Positions 10,701 to 17,100 of a stretch of DNA of 64,000 bases are shown in pieces. Location: NCBI GenBank assembly GCA_024233545.1, contig JACKPL010000003.1, forward strand, positions 1 through 64,000. The letters are read 5' to 3'. The position numbers and the translations under genes are program-made. The DNA is from a bacterium (GTDB lineage: Bacteria > Auribacterota > Auribacteria > Auribacterales > Auribacteraceae). Numbering within the stretch: the stretch's first letter is position 1; each line of letters opens with the position of its first letter. Under the pieces are notes generated by a model. It saw only the letters and a program-made list of their open reading frames with translations. It had not been told where the DNA came from and made no database searches.

Positions 10701-11946
10701 ACTGCCTCCCGATTCAGTGTCGGCATTTTACGCGGAACCTGCTGTTGCGGAAATGGCGGAAACGATCAGGAATGCGGCCAGCACAGCCGATAGAACAGTC
10801 TATGAACAAATAACCGCATCGGCGGCCGCAACGCCGCAGGAAAGTATCAGGTCGCTTACCGAAGGGATGAAAACGCTCGGCTTGACTTTGCCCGGCGGCA
10901 TCGAACAAGCGATCGTCGACAATACCCTCGAACAATGGTTTGATACGGTTTTCAGTACGGAGCTTATGGCGGCGATAGAGCTGTATAACGATTTGCCGTT
11001 GCCGCAAGCTGTCGAGCAGGCATCGCGAAGCGAAGCGGTACGGCGCACTATTCGGCGCGCTCAGGAACGCGCTCAACTGCAGAATTCCCTGCCGCGCTTG
11101 ACCTCCATGGACTTTTCATTTTTAGTTAATGATACCGTCAGCCACATCATAGCGAATAAAGATACGTTTTACGATGCGCAAGGGCGTCCTACCCGTTCCA
11201 TGTTGGATTATATTGAACAGCAGGGAGGCATCTCCGATACGCGAACCCTCGGTATTGCTCAGCTAATACAGGAATATGTTGCAGATGAACAGAACGTATT
11301 TGTGCTGTATTCGCTTGACCATTCCACCGATACAATTGAAAAAATAATGAGTTTATATGGGATATCTCCGGCAAAAGTAGTTATCATCGATGCCGAAAGA
11401 CTTAGAGCGGAAAATGCCGATACGCCGATTCTTGGATTGCCTGCGGCAATCCAAGGGCGATTGGAGCTCGGAGACGGCATAACGCTCGAAATGAGCGATC
11501 TAGTACTTATTGCTACCGACAACGATGTAGCGCGGTTTTCCGCAGACCGCGGCGCTAAGGTTTATTTGAGCCCGTCAGGCATCTTGCCGCAGAATTTTAC
11601 TGTCGACAACACGCTTGCTCTCGGATTCAACGTGTTTCAGGCGGCAACGCGGATGGCACAAGGTGAACCTCAATATGGAAATCTTATTATCTCATATGTC
11701 GGAGAACAGAACGTTTTTATTAGCGAACTGATCGGCCGAATCAAAGAAAAAACCGGATTGGATTCCGTTACTCTTGAACAGCTGGTCAATGAATTAGGCG
11801 GCTTGAAAGCGCTCGGCGAACTGAACAGAAACGACGTGGAAGGCATTGTCCTGAGTTTTCCTGAAAGAAACATTACACCCGATGACATTCAGAGCGATTT
11901 TCTCAATCGCCTAAAGGCTCAGCGGATGGTAGAAACCTCTGCGTAA
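4705..11946 (+). CDS. giant secreted multidomain protein with embedded papain-like cysteine-peptidase signature
   Basis: About 2,413 residues from the ATG at 4705 (GGAG nine bases upstream; an in-frame ATG at 4690 overlaps that site). Residues 1-35 form a signal peptide. Residues about 60-500 form a domain with QDAHC, LVTLEGADGYFDF, VADYFLRKG and AILITGGFHTEGI motifs. I associate it with large Omnitrophota proteins, and it may be distantly TraB/Tiki-like. The whole protein contains only three cysteines that I can find: C69 in QDAHC, and C979 and C982 in a CAAC motif. His1097 (in KGHFITL) and Asp1112 (in YQVYDAL) follow at the spacing expected of a C39/papain-like Cys-His-Asp triad. A Pro/Glu/Lys linker lies near residue 1555. 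The rest is mostly helical, Gln/Ala-rich sequence, with a Rossmann-like segment near 2200-2330. No C-terminal membrane anchor is seen. Flanked by its own promoter and hairpin, it appears monocistronic. Function unknown. Confidence 0.8.
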   Translation: MRLQKFLFSPHLKQVTAVFMAALLISAPFPGGFAAPAEKINFNTKYGRIRESYSASSEKTIIHIQDAHCVYEAQKNIIGMIHDLYKNHNVSLVTLEGADGYFDFEELSTFPLIESRENVADYFLRKGRISGSEYLMIENQLPLSYRGAENRDLYIENYASFMSSLPKPDDPAVVRARDIADALGSLKKHMYNDALVQLDEQVQRYAEQQVSFGEYAQFLKEQADNHSIAIDSYKNLAAFYEVSEMETKIDFGKIHTELSNIINELTEIITKDELSQLLYKNLFYKLEKITPAEFFVHLNSLGASYNYSFSPFSNVTYYMEYLKIYDTINEIEILDEAKKLVREIQNQLYDSDDQRLLAQLTADSGILSKLLELKVTKNELNYYINNKDSFTAERFITFIKKHAPTYQVPFNSLNDFAVIAQRMPVLDDFYEIAAKRNEALIENTLAEMELEDTNTAILITGGFHTEGITEILRREGISYHVVSPVLTEQPTNDLYLARLAGMPTEMEELLTAERLSVPLVLGETELVEGQNSQQFKDVFKTLLDVDSALSELPDQLPADYQPSVTYLDAFSIRNFSVTDASGQPASETVKFLAFKALGKTYQMAVLPAGMRIDGAVGKSQAVAGRELVLIDSAAFVAAEQNPAREAIGVAANTVDYYLEAAAVAGNAAIPPAGRIPDLDTQLNALAQNNLIVRSTDGSGAVRPTFAYVMRSNISQAHIQPRVVQVDALSVLPPVRAYLEQQGITQIAAFSNHSILTSAEAAELNDNLITILQNGNYRLASGKNINAVVQDGIAQVFSTQDTAVKPFVPIPHSVFEAMVPEYNRVRLLSPIEAQTQGYIELGVVDGKVTVTLYRVDALGSAVAVQSYAVESPDATESDIFSLILQARQQAYQDNIGLLGYGNPDSGIAISFNNLDELMAVVNGNPVRQAALNVFAAITSLPALRELSRESIEREGITSVQDLSAYIQGQTPDVELPDLTCAACAAAVVHDSLTVGDIEYTREAYTDYAQFLLQMMLFIDARQRPGGIEQIDGQIFNSMYAMATAFQVAGRNSQAVSVVPAGQTLTAEERIQRLQRLLEQLPEGESIVLALRTREDKGHFITLRRTNQGYQVYDALAESFRDEQQAGITAITDNPQAMGGINYVLNTYLTDTYGTEAFTGAILAGQSIDATGQVLASLIENGVVRTMPRQEQFAVVGASPEVVSILVSAMRNISDDRILVAMRDLLDSLLINQKSIEEKYGEFASENYFERVLRVHGVETITPQLQQLLSLIKRLYSVRGELPQREFIRRLAQLFDRGISPATFYGLYGALGRRNALGADNPLASADPRALKIVSDHLSSLERVPTINELKSVYYWVRVFNEQGGAEAVRSLLVPMVPVLEYLIYTEISRLKERGEGLVTADSVAKYIEQSAAMYLEAKTPADDPMERMLMRQSHIGHPLSVSQPSLQIVYNHLQGLSAKGAFPAEIANPATAGRYWSAVFSNAGQGVLYNAEGRRLVQDLLLSANALYSVSRPAGSKAPFNGQYAAQVFSSSIAPFIVAEFPKVTTVASVPVVAEEPQPEEKTVPEKKPEDPLAVKKRAAIQEGASVTNTAVAMIGSMRELVVRIATSHNAHFSTINTQFQSLQQQMVRIENTLRRLSSDELQLVMTAKDKQDFEGVENALRELKQIITPLQARSSDNPMRNAPNAQAGLKSAWDMGPLRRLFDSLVSLGGDASFALDLKKSFSSKLSGILAEEQKARAEEEVVTARQIAAQPASPEVIALKVMLDEVQQRKRVTETNIISYGLALQYWEHAVFDHGLDGTYKTDLKALFVQQRRLIASVLLEAQRLGANNGAQTLQKLVEILQRNIAQFSTPEGAVMNRYSQDFLDEINQIGQALGLTEGQLVQFMGQGSFALVDRDGISRIEGSPRNALALISRIQNIPVELNRAKGIYHELIESITGQRPDVVSRIVSQLETAAENTPESRARFVLQSVFAERYNMDGQPLQALVREAVAKIFTNAILPPDSVSAFYAEPAVAEMAETIRNAASTADRTVYEQITASAAATPQESIRSLTEGMKTLGLTLPGGIEQAIVDNTLEQWFDTVFSTELMAAIELYNDLPLPQAVEQASRSEAVRRTIRRAQERAQLQNSLPRLTSMDFSFLVNDTVSHIIANKDTFYDAQGRPTRSMLDYIEQQGGISDTRTLGIAQLIQEYVADEQNVFVLYSLDHSTDTIEKIMSLYGISPAKVVIIDAERLRAENADTPILGLPAAIQGRLELGDGITLEMSDLVLIATDNDVARFSADRGAKVYLSPSGILPQNFTVDNTLALGFNVFQAATRMAQGEPQYGNLIISYVGEQNVFISELIGRIKEKTGLDSVTLEQLVNELGGLKALGELNRNDVEGIVLSFPERNITPDDIQSDFLNRLKAQRMVETSA

Positions 11947-11956
11947 TCTATTCGTT

Positions 11957-11996
11957 CAATCCCCTATAGTGCGCAATTTTCCACTATAGGGGATTG
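11957..11996 (+). terminator. perfect 15-bp hairpin after the giant gene
   Basis: CAATCCCCTATAGTG (11957-11971) is exactly complementary to CACTATAGGGGATTG (11982-11996), with a 10-base loop. It begins 10 bases after the stop codon. There is no U tract on either strand, so it may act as a transcript 3'-end stabiliser or an atypical terminator. Confidence 0.65.
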
Positions 11997-12065
11997 CTGT
12001 ATAAACGATGCGGCACAGAACAGCTTTACATGGAACAACAAACTATGTAGCAAGACAATAAGTTG

Positions 12066-12118
12066 TTGCATGTTTTAGCAAACGCGGTATAATACACCAA
12101 ACACAAACTAGGTTTGTG
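12066..12118 (+). promoter_or_regulatory. promoter plus palindrome upstream of the acyltransferase operon
   Basis: TTGCAT (12066-12071) and TATAAT (12088-12093) are 16 bases apart. Directly downstream, at the expected transcription start, lies a palindrome with 7-bp arms and a 3-base centre: CACAAAC (12102-12108), TAG, GTTTGTG (12112-12118). It could be a repressor operator or a 5' leader hairpin. About 85 bases of untranslated leader follow before the ATG at 12202. Confidence 0.45.
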
Positions 12119-12201
12119 AGGAATGTCTGTCGCATAAGGGCGGGCAGTTATTTTCTCACAATTAAATACAATGCAAACAAGCATCATACTCTGGAAAAGC
12201 G

Positions 12202-13680
12202 ATGTTATTTAATTCACTGCAGTTTCTTATTTTTTTCCCTTTGATAGTGGCATTCTATTTTTCTTTGCCGCACTGGTTTCGCTGGATACTGCTTCTTGTT
12301 GCCAGTTATTATTTTTATATGTGCTGGAAAGCAGAATACCTCATCCTGATAGTCGTATCGACGCTTATCGACTACTATGCAGGCGTTATGATGGGGAAAA
12401 CCGGCGATAAAAGAAAACGCAAAAAGTATCTCATACTGAGTCTGTTTTCGAATCTCGGCTTGCTGTTTGCATTTAAATATTTCAATTTTTTCAACGAATC
12501 TGCCCGCGCGCTGTTTAATCATCTGAATATCTTTTATAATGTTCCTGCATTTAATGTATTGTTGCCGGTGGGTATTTCTTTTTATACATTTCAAACAATG
12601 AGCTATTCGATTGATGTCTACCGAGGCGATAAAGAACCGGAACGCAATCTTGGAATTTTCGCATTATACGTAGCGTTTTTTCCTCAACTTGTTGCTGGCC
12701 CTATTGAGCGTTCAACGCGCTTGATGCCGCAGTTTTTTGAGAAAAAAAAGTTCGAATACCAGCGTGTATGCGACGGATTGAAGCTGATGCTCTGGGGATT
12801 CTTTAAAAAGGTCGTTATTGCAGACCGCTTAGCGGTGTTTGTCAATCAAGTGTATTCTGCGCCGACGGAATACACCGGTATGCCGCTTCTTGTTGCCACC
12901 TATTTTTTTGCATTTCAGATTTATTGTGATTTTTCAGGCTATTCGGATATCGCTATCGGCTCGGCTCAGGTATTGGGTTACGATTTGATGGACAACTTCA
13001 ACCGCCCTTACTTTTCCAAGTCGATTGCTGAATTTTGGAAGCGGTGGCATATTTCCCTTTCAAGTTGGTTTCGCGATTATTTGTATATTCCGCTTGGCGG
13101 AAACCGCGTAGCGAAATGGCGATGGTATGTAAACCTGATTACCGTGTTTTTGGTTAGCGGGTTGTGGCATGGAGCTAGCTGGACGTTTGTCGTCTGGGGC
13201 GGCCTGCACGGGTTCTATTTGATGTTTTCTATCGTTACCGACAAAGCGCGCAAAGCAGTTGCCCGGTTCTTCTTTATTGATACGGTGCCGGAACTTCAAG
13301 CGTTTCTCAAGATGTTCATCACGTTCCATTTAGTGTTGTTTGCATGGATGTTTTTCCGTGCAAATTCCCTATCGGATGCGCTTTATATTTGTACCCATTG
13401 GCTTCCTGCCTGTTCGATTCAGGGATTGAAAGCGTATTGCGATACGTGGTTCAGTTATTGGGGATCGTGGGGGTATCTTATGAAAAGCGAATTTCTGCTG
13501 TCGATTTTCTGTATTCTTTTTATGGAATTTATCCATCTGATTCAACGGCATGAGAGTATCCGCCATATGCTTGCGCAACGTCCGCGATGGTACCGGTGGG
13601 CAATTTATTACGGCATCATCGTGCTGATTCTCATATTCGGCGAGTTTACCAAACAACAATTTATTTATTTCCAATTTTGA
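12202..13680 (+). CDS. MBOAT-family polysaccharide O-acyltransferase, AlgI-like
   Basis: 492 residues with about 10-12 membrane helices. Family motifs are LLPVGISFYTFQ, FPQLVAGPIER, FQIYCDFSGYSDIAIG, KRWHISLSSWFRDYLY and SGLWHGASW. His323 in WHGASW is the expected catalytic residue and sits at almost the same position as His322 of AlgI from Pseudomonas. A second conserved His is at 283. The family passes acetyl groups across the inner membrane to a periplasmic transferase that O-acetylates a polysaccharide. The next gene, 7 bases downstream, encodes such a partner. No polymer-synthesis genes are adjacent, so the glycan is unknown. Confidence 0.85.
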   Translation: MLFNSLQFLIFFPLIVAFYFSLPHWFRWILLLVASYYFYMCWKAEYLILIVVSTLIDYYAGVMMGKTGDKRKRKKYLILSLFSNLGLLFAFKYFNFFNESARALFNHLNIFYNVPAFNVLLPVGISFYTFQTMSYSIDVYRGDKEPERNLGIFALYVAFFPQLVAGPIERSTRLMPQFFEKKKFEYQRVCDGLKLMLWGFFKKVVIADRLAVFVNQVYSAPTEYTGMPLLVATYFFAFQIYCDFSGYSDIAIGSAQVLGYDLMDNFNRPYFSKSIAEFWKRWHISLSSWFRDYLYIPLGGNRVAKWRWYVNLITVFLVSGLWHGASWTFVVWGGLHGFYLMFSIVTDKARKAVARFFFIDTVPELQAFLKMFITFHLVLFAWMFFRANSLSDALYICTHWLPACSIQGLKAYCDTWFSYWGSWGYLMKSEFLLSIFCILFMEFIHLIQRHESIRHMLAQRPRWYRWAIYYGIIVLILIFGEFTKQQFIYFQF

Positions 13681-13687
13681 TTGCCAC

Positions 13688-14662
13688 ATGAAAACATTTA
13701 TTAAACACAGTGTTGTATTTTGCAGTATTTTGGGGGTTATCCTCAGCGGAGTAATCGTTGTGTCGCACATGAGCGACCGCAACATATTTCTTATGGATAT
13801 TCAGCTGAGCAAATGGGGTATCCTGAAACAAGGAAAAAACTGGCGTTCGATCATCATGGGAGACAGCCGAGGGTTGGCAATGAATAAAGAAAAAGCGGTT
13901 GCCGATCAGTATGATCTTTTTAATTTTTGTACTGTTATTATAGGAGGAATACATCCATATTGTTATTTTCTCCGCACCTATTTGAAATATAATAATCCTC
14001 CCAAAGTAATTTTTATGACGTTCCTTGAAACAACGTTCAGTACTGACAGCGGCTTGTTTCGCCAGCCGCCGATCGCGTTTGGCGATGGACAGTTGTACCG
14101 TGCGTCGCGGTATTATTCCCTAGCCGGATTATTTACTGAACCGATATTTAAGCAATTCTCCTCGGTGCGCTGGCAGGTGCTGGCAACGCGCCTATTCCCC
14201 AATAAATGTTATGTTAAGATATTGGAACCGTTGTGGTTAAAAGAAAAGTACCTTGACATGAACACAGGGTTCGCCGCCATTAACGGAAAGCATGTGTGGA
14301 AACCGACGGAACCGGTATTGGATGAAATGTCGCGTCCTTATGTTCCATCTGCATTGCATATTGAGTCTATGCGTGAATTTTTGGCTATTGCAAAAGAACA
14401 TGGCATAAAAGTAGTCATTGTACATATTCCTACGCCTCAATCGCTTTATGACACGCAAATTCAAACAGGTTTTTTCACTGAGTACTTTGCAATCCTTGAC
14501 CGATTGAGCGCTGAGTTTCCAGATACCTTAAAAATCGGCAATAAACCGTATCCGTACCCCGATGAGCTTTTTTCCGATTATCATCATCTCAACGATGCCG
14601 GCGCTGAACGGTACAATTCCGCTGAATTCCTCGAACTGCTTGAAAAATACGCAGGAAAATAA
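13688..14662 (+). CDS. SGNH/AlgX-like periplasmic acetyltransferase partner (DUF1574-like)
   Basis: 324 residues with an N-terminal membrane anchor (residues about 8-26) and the remainder predicted periplasmic. A block-I GDSR motif puts the nucleophile at Ser60. Near the C-terminus, SDYHHLNDAGAERYN supplies Asp297 and His299/His300, completing an SGNH Ser-Asp-His triad. The separation of these blocks and the pairing with an MBOAT protein match systems in which the MBOAT delivers acetyl and the SGNH protein transfers it to the glycan. The gene follows the MBOAT gene after 7 bases, so the two are probably co-transcribed. Confidence 0.7.
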   Translation: MKTFIKHSVVFCSILGVILSGVIVVSHMSDRNIFLMDIQLSKWGILKQGKNWRSIIMGDSRGLAMNKEKAVADQYDLFNFCTVIIGGIHPYCYFLRTYLKYNNPPKVIFMTFLETTFSTDSGLFRQPPIAFGDGQLYRASRYYSLAGLFTEPIFKQFSSVRWQVLATRLFPNKCYVKILEPLWLKEKYLDMNTGFAAINGKHVWKPTEPVLDEMSRPYVPSALHIESMREFLAIAKEHGIKVVIVHIPTPQSLYDTQIQTGFFTEYFAILDRLSAEFPDTLKIGNKPYPYPDELFSDYHHLNDAGAERYNSAEFLELLEKYAGK

Positions 14663-14702
14663 ACAAAAAACGATACGCCGGACACTACTTTCCGACGTAT
14701 CG
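14661..14702 (-). terminator. Rho-independent terminator of ahpC-ahpD
   Basis: A hairpin at 14671-14702 has arms CGATACG-C-CGG and CCG-A-CGTATCG with a 10-base loop. On the minus strand it is followed by TTTTTTGTTT. It lies between convergent transcripts and may also stop the plus-strand operon ending at 14662. Confidence 0.75.
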
Positions 14703-14744
14703 CCTTGGATTTGTTTTAGAAATTTTCTCAGGCTGTTTGGCCTG

Positions 14745-15314
14745 TTACATCGAATATTTCAGGGTTTTCACTGCGTTCACGACGGAAGCGAGCCGGACGA
14801 GATCGTGGATTTTCTCATCGGAAACCTGTTCGTTGCGCAATGTTTGTTCGTGTGCGTTAATGCACATTGCACAGCCGTTCAGTACTGAAACCGCAAGAGA
14901 AAGCATCTCGAACAGTACTTTGCCAAGTACGGGGCGCGCCATAGAATTCATGCGCAGTCCGGTCATTTTGTAACGCTGTTCAGCTTCCTGTCCTTGCCCT
15001 TCTTTTATCATGTGGCGGAACCGGTAATAGATGTTCAGCATACCCATGAGAGCGGCGGTTTCACGGGCTTCCTGTATCTGCTCGCTGGAAATTTGAAGCG
15101 CGGCAAGGCGCTGGTTTGCCAGTTCGATAAGATAGGGAAACTCCAGAGATGTTGCCGTTGCAAGAAGTGTAAGCGATGCTTCTTCCGGCGACAAGGCTCC
15201 TTCAGTGAGGAGTTTTTTTAAGTTGAGTTTTAAATCTTTGGCGATTGCCGTCGATGAATCGTCAAAAAGCCGGTTGATCGATTCACTTGTCATCTCTATA
15301 ATGTCTGCGGTCAT
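14745..15314 (-). CDS. ahpD: AhpD-like alkylhydroperoxidase (carboxymuconolactone decarboxylase fold)
   Basis: 189 all-helical residues. The active-site block is CAMC with C148 and C151, followed by H155. E136 lies 12 residues before the first Cys, the same offset as Glu118/Cys130/Cys133/His137 of mycobacterial AhpD. The protein should be the thiol reductant that recycles the adjacent peroxiredoxin, or a peroxidase itself. It starts at 15314 with GAGGAG eight bases upstream. It lies 82 bases downstream of ahpC on the same strand, the usual ahpC-ahpD order. Confidence 0.85.
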   Translation of the reverse strand: MTADIIEMTSESINRLFDDSSTAIAKDLKLNLKKLLTEGALSPEEASLTLLATATSLEFPYLIELANQRLAALQISSEQIQEARETAALMGMLNIYYRFRHMIKEGQGQEAEQRYKMTGLRMNSMARPVLGKVLFEMLSLAVSVLNGCAMCINAHEQTLRNEQVSDEKIHDLVRLASVVNAVKTLKYSM

Positions 15315-15344
15315 GTTAAATTCTCCTCAATATAATGAAAAGAA

Positions 15345-15378
15345 AGCCCGCTTGATCATGAAAGAGAAAAAGCGGGCT
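15345..15378 (-). promoter_or_regulatory. intercistronic hairpin between ahpC and ahpD
   Basis: AGCCCGC (15345-15351) pairs with GCGGGCT (15372-15378) around a 20-base loop. On the minus strand it is followed by the T-rich TTCTTTTC. It could act as a partial terminator or RNA-processing/stability element that lowers ahpD relative to ahpC. Confidence 0.5.
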
Positions 15379-15396
15379 GACATTTTCTAAAATTAT

Positions 15397-15942
15397 TTAT
15401 ACGTGAATAGTTGCTTGTCCTCTTTCCCAGTTGCATGGGCAAAGTTCGTCGGTTTGCAGTGCATCGAGAGTGCGCAGGATTTCTTTTACGTTTCTGCCTA
15501 CGCTGAGGTCATTGACGCTTACCCACCGGATAATACCGTCTGGATCAACAATATATGTTGCTCTCAACGGAACTTTTTCGACGTCATGCAGAATGCCCAA
15601 GGCAATGCTCAGGTCCTTCTTGTTGTCTGCAAGCATTGGGTAGTTGAGTTTGCGCAGGTCCTCGTGGTCTTTTCGCCATGCGAGGTGCACGAATTGACTA
15701 TCAGTGCTTGCGCCGAAAACCTGTGCGTCGCGGTCTTCAAATTCTTCAAGTTCATTGTTGAATGAAGCAATTTCAGTTGGGCAGACGAAAGTAAAATCCA
15801 TCGGCCAGAAGAAGATGACCGACCATTTGCCTTTTAATGCCGCTGAAGTTATTGTCGAGAATTCTTTGTTTTTTTCAATTGATACCACAGCGGGCAGTGA
15901 AAATTCAGGAAATTGCTCTCCTACTCCGAGAATACGTGCCAT
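15397..15942 (-). CDS. ahpC: peroxiredoxin, AhpC/TSA family
   Basis: 181 residues. The peroxidatic Cys54 lies in DFTFVCPTE. The C-terminal resolving region has C168 and C170 in CPCNW, the arrangement of the AhpC that partners AhpD. It reduces H2O2, alkyl hydroperoxides and possibly peroxynitrite in the cytoplasm. The start at 15942 has a strong GGAGG site. That site is part of a 12-base sequence repeated in inverted form about 95 bases upstream (see the separate regulatory entry). The gene leads the ahpC-ahpD operon. Confidence 0.9.
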   Translation of the reverse strand: MARILGVGEQFPEFSLPAVVSIEKNKEFSTITSAALKGKWSVIFFWPMDFTFVCPTEIASFNNELEEFEDRDAQVFGASTDSQFVHLAWRKDHEDLRKLNYPMLADNKKDLSIALGILHDVEKVPLRATYIVDPDGIIRWVSVNDLSVGRNVKEILRTLDALQTDELCPCNWERGQATIHV

Positions 15943-16060
15943 TTTTGAACCTCCGTATAATATTTTGTTTTGTTTATTTTGTAATAAATGGTTTTATGAA
16001 AACCACAAATTGCCGAAGTATGAAAAAGTTTTGATACGTTGCGGGCAAGGAGGTTCAAAA
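15943..16060 (-). promoter_or_regulatory. candidate ahpC leader that masks the ribosome-binding site
   Basis: On the minus strand, TTTTGAACCTCC (from 16060 to 16049) is exactly complementary to GGAGGTTCAAAA (from 15954 to 15943). The second copy is the ahpC Shine-Dalgarno sequence and runs to within a base or so of the start codon. Between them, 15989-16005 forms a hairpin with 7-bp arms (TGGTTTT and AAAACCA) and a 3-base loop. If transcription starts upstream of 16060, the two arms would form a 12-bp helix closing the ribosome-binding site. The remaining sequence to 16317 holds no gene that I can see. Confidence 0.45.
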
Positions 16061-16317
16061 GTTTTTCGATTTTTAATCACATGACACCCAGCATCTGAGA
16101 AAAGCCAAGGAAAAAGGTATCACATTTCGGTATTTTTATGCAAAGATAAAATTGTTGGTGTTTTTTAAAAAAAGAGGCTATTTTTTATCAATTTCGTAAT
16201 ATTCTTATGAAAAAAAGTGTTGTAAATAATGGAGGCGCTATTCAATAAATGCTGAATAACCAGTATTTTACAGCGTCACTAAATATGAAAGTTGATTAAC
16301 AATATGGTTTTAAAAAA

Positions 16318-17019
16318 ATGAAAAGAAAATCTATGATACGCGCCATGAAGGCGTCCTTAAAAACTGTTGTTTTATTATGGAGTATTGCCGCCGCCGTGTT
16401 ATGTGGGGTTCCGTCTTTGTTAGGTGTAGAACCGCAGGCGGCCTATTTTCATACTCATGCTAAAAAAACAGTTAAAGGATACGTATATAATGCCGGTTCG
16501 GATACCGGTATCGTTATGGTTCATGGCGCCCGGTTTACCGCTGATGACTGGCATGGTTTGGCTGTAAAACTTTCCGATGCCGGTTATACCTGTTTGACAA
16601 TAGATGTTCGAAACGATACCGAGAGCGAACCGAACGAAAAACAACAGGTTCACGCTGAAATACGCGCGGCGATACGATACTTGCAACATCACGGTTGTAC
16701 AAACATTATTCTTGCCGGAGCCGATTCGGTCGCCCCGTACATTGTGCGCATATCAAATAACGAGGCAGAAGGCAGGATAACGGCAGTGATTTTATTTTCG
16801 CCGGTGTCCGGTGCAAAACTGAAAGGCGAATCGACAAAGAAACTCATTCTCTATTCTTCAAGCGAACAGTTTGCAGATCATATCAGAGCATACTATCGGT
16901 CTCTGCCGGAACCTAAGAAACAGATTGCTTACCCGGGCAGTGACCAGTCATTGGAGATTTTGAATTCAAAATATACCGTGCTTGTCATGAATGACATTCT
17001 CCGGTTTCTTCAGCATTAA
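16318..17019 (+). CDS. secreted alpha/beta-hydrolase-fold protein with degenerate catalytic residues
   Basis: 233 residues with a signal sequence (basic start, hydrophobic residues about 15-36). The fold is recognisable from VMVHGARFTADDWHGLAVKL near residue 67, YTCLTIDVR near 90, and a strand-turn-helix elbow at 131-140. The elbow reads GADSV instead of GxSxG, putting Asp136 at the nucleophile position. The usual late GSxHG block reads PGSDQS, with no histidine. It may be non-enzymatic or use another mechanism. The start has no clear ribosome-binding site. It stands alone, convergent with nrdB. Confidence 0.65.
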   Translation: MKRKSMIRAMKASLKTVVLLWSIAAAVLCGVPSLLGVEPQAAYFHTHAKKTVKGYVYNAGSDTGIVMVHGARFTADDWHGLAVKLSDAGYTCLTIDVRNDTESEPNEKQQVHAEIRAAIRYLQHHGCTNIILAGADSVAPYIVRISNNEAEGRITAVILFSPVSGAKLKGESTKKLILYSSSEQFADHIRAYYRSLPEPKKQIAYPGSDQSLEILNSKYTVLVMNDILRFLQH

Positions 17020-17052
17020 ACCGCAAGCAATGAAAACATTTGTTAAAAGAGG

Positions 17053-17090
17053 ATGCGGCAGGTCATTCTAGGCATTGCCTGCCGCATTTT
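17053..17090 (+). terminator. hairpin terminator between convergent genes
   Basis: ATGCGGCAGG (17053-17062) pairs with CCTGCCGCAT (17078-17087), followed by TTTTG on the plus strand. On the minus strand the hairpin is followed by CCTCTTTTAAC, so it may serve nrdB as well. Confidence 0.75.
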
Positions 17091-17100
17091 GCAAAAGGGA

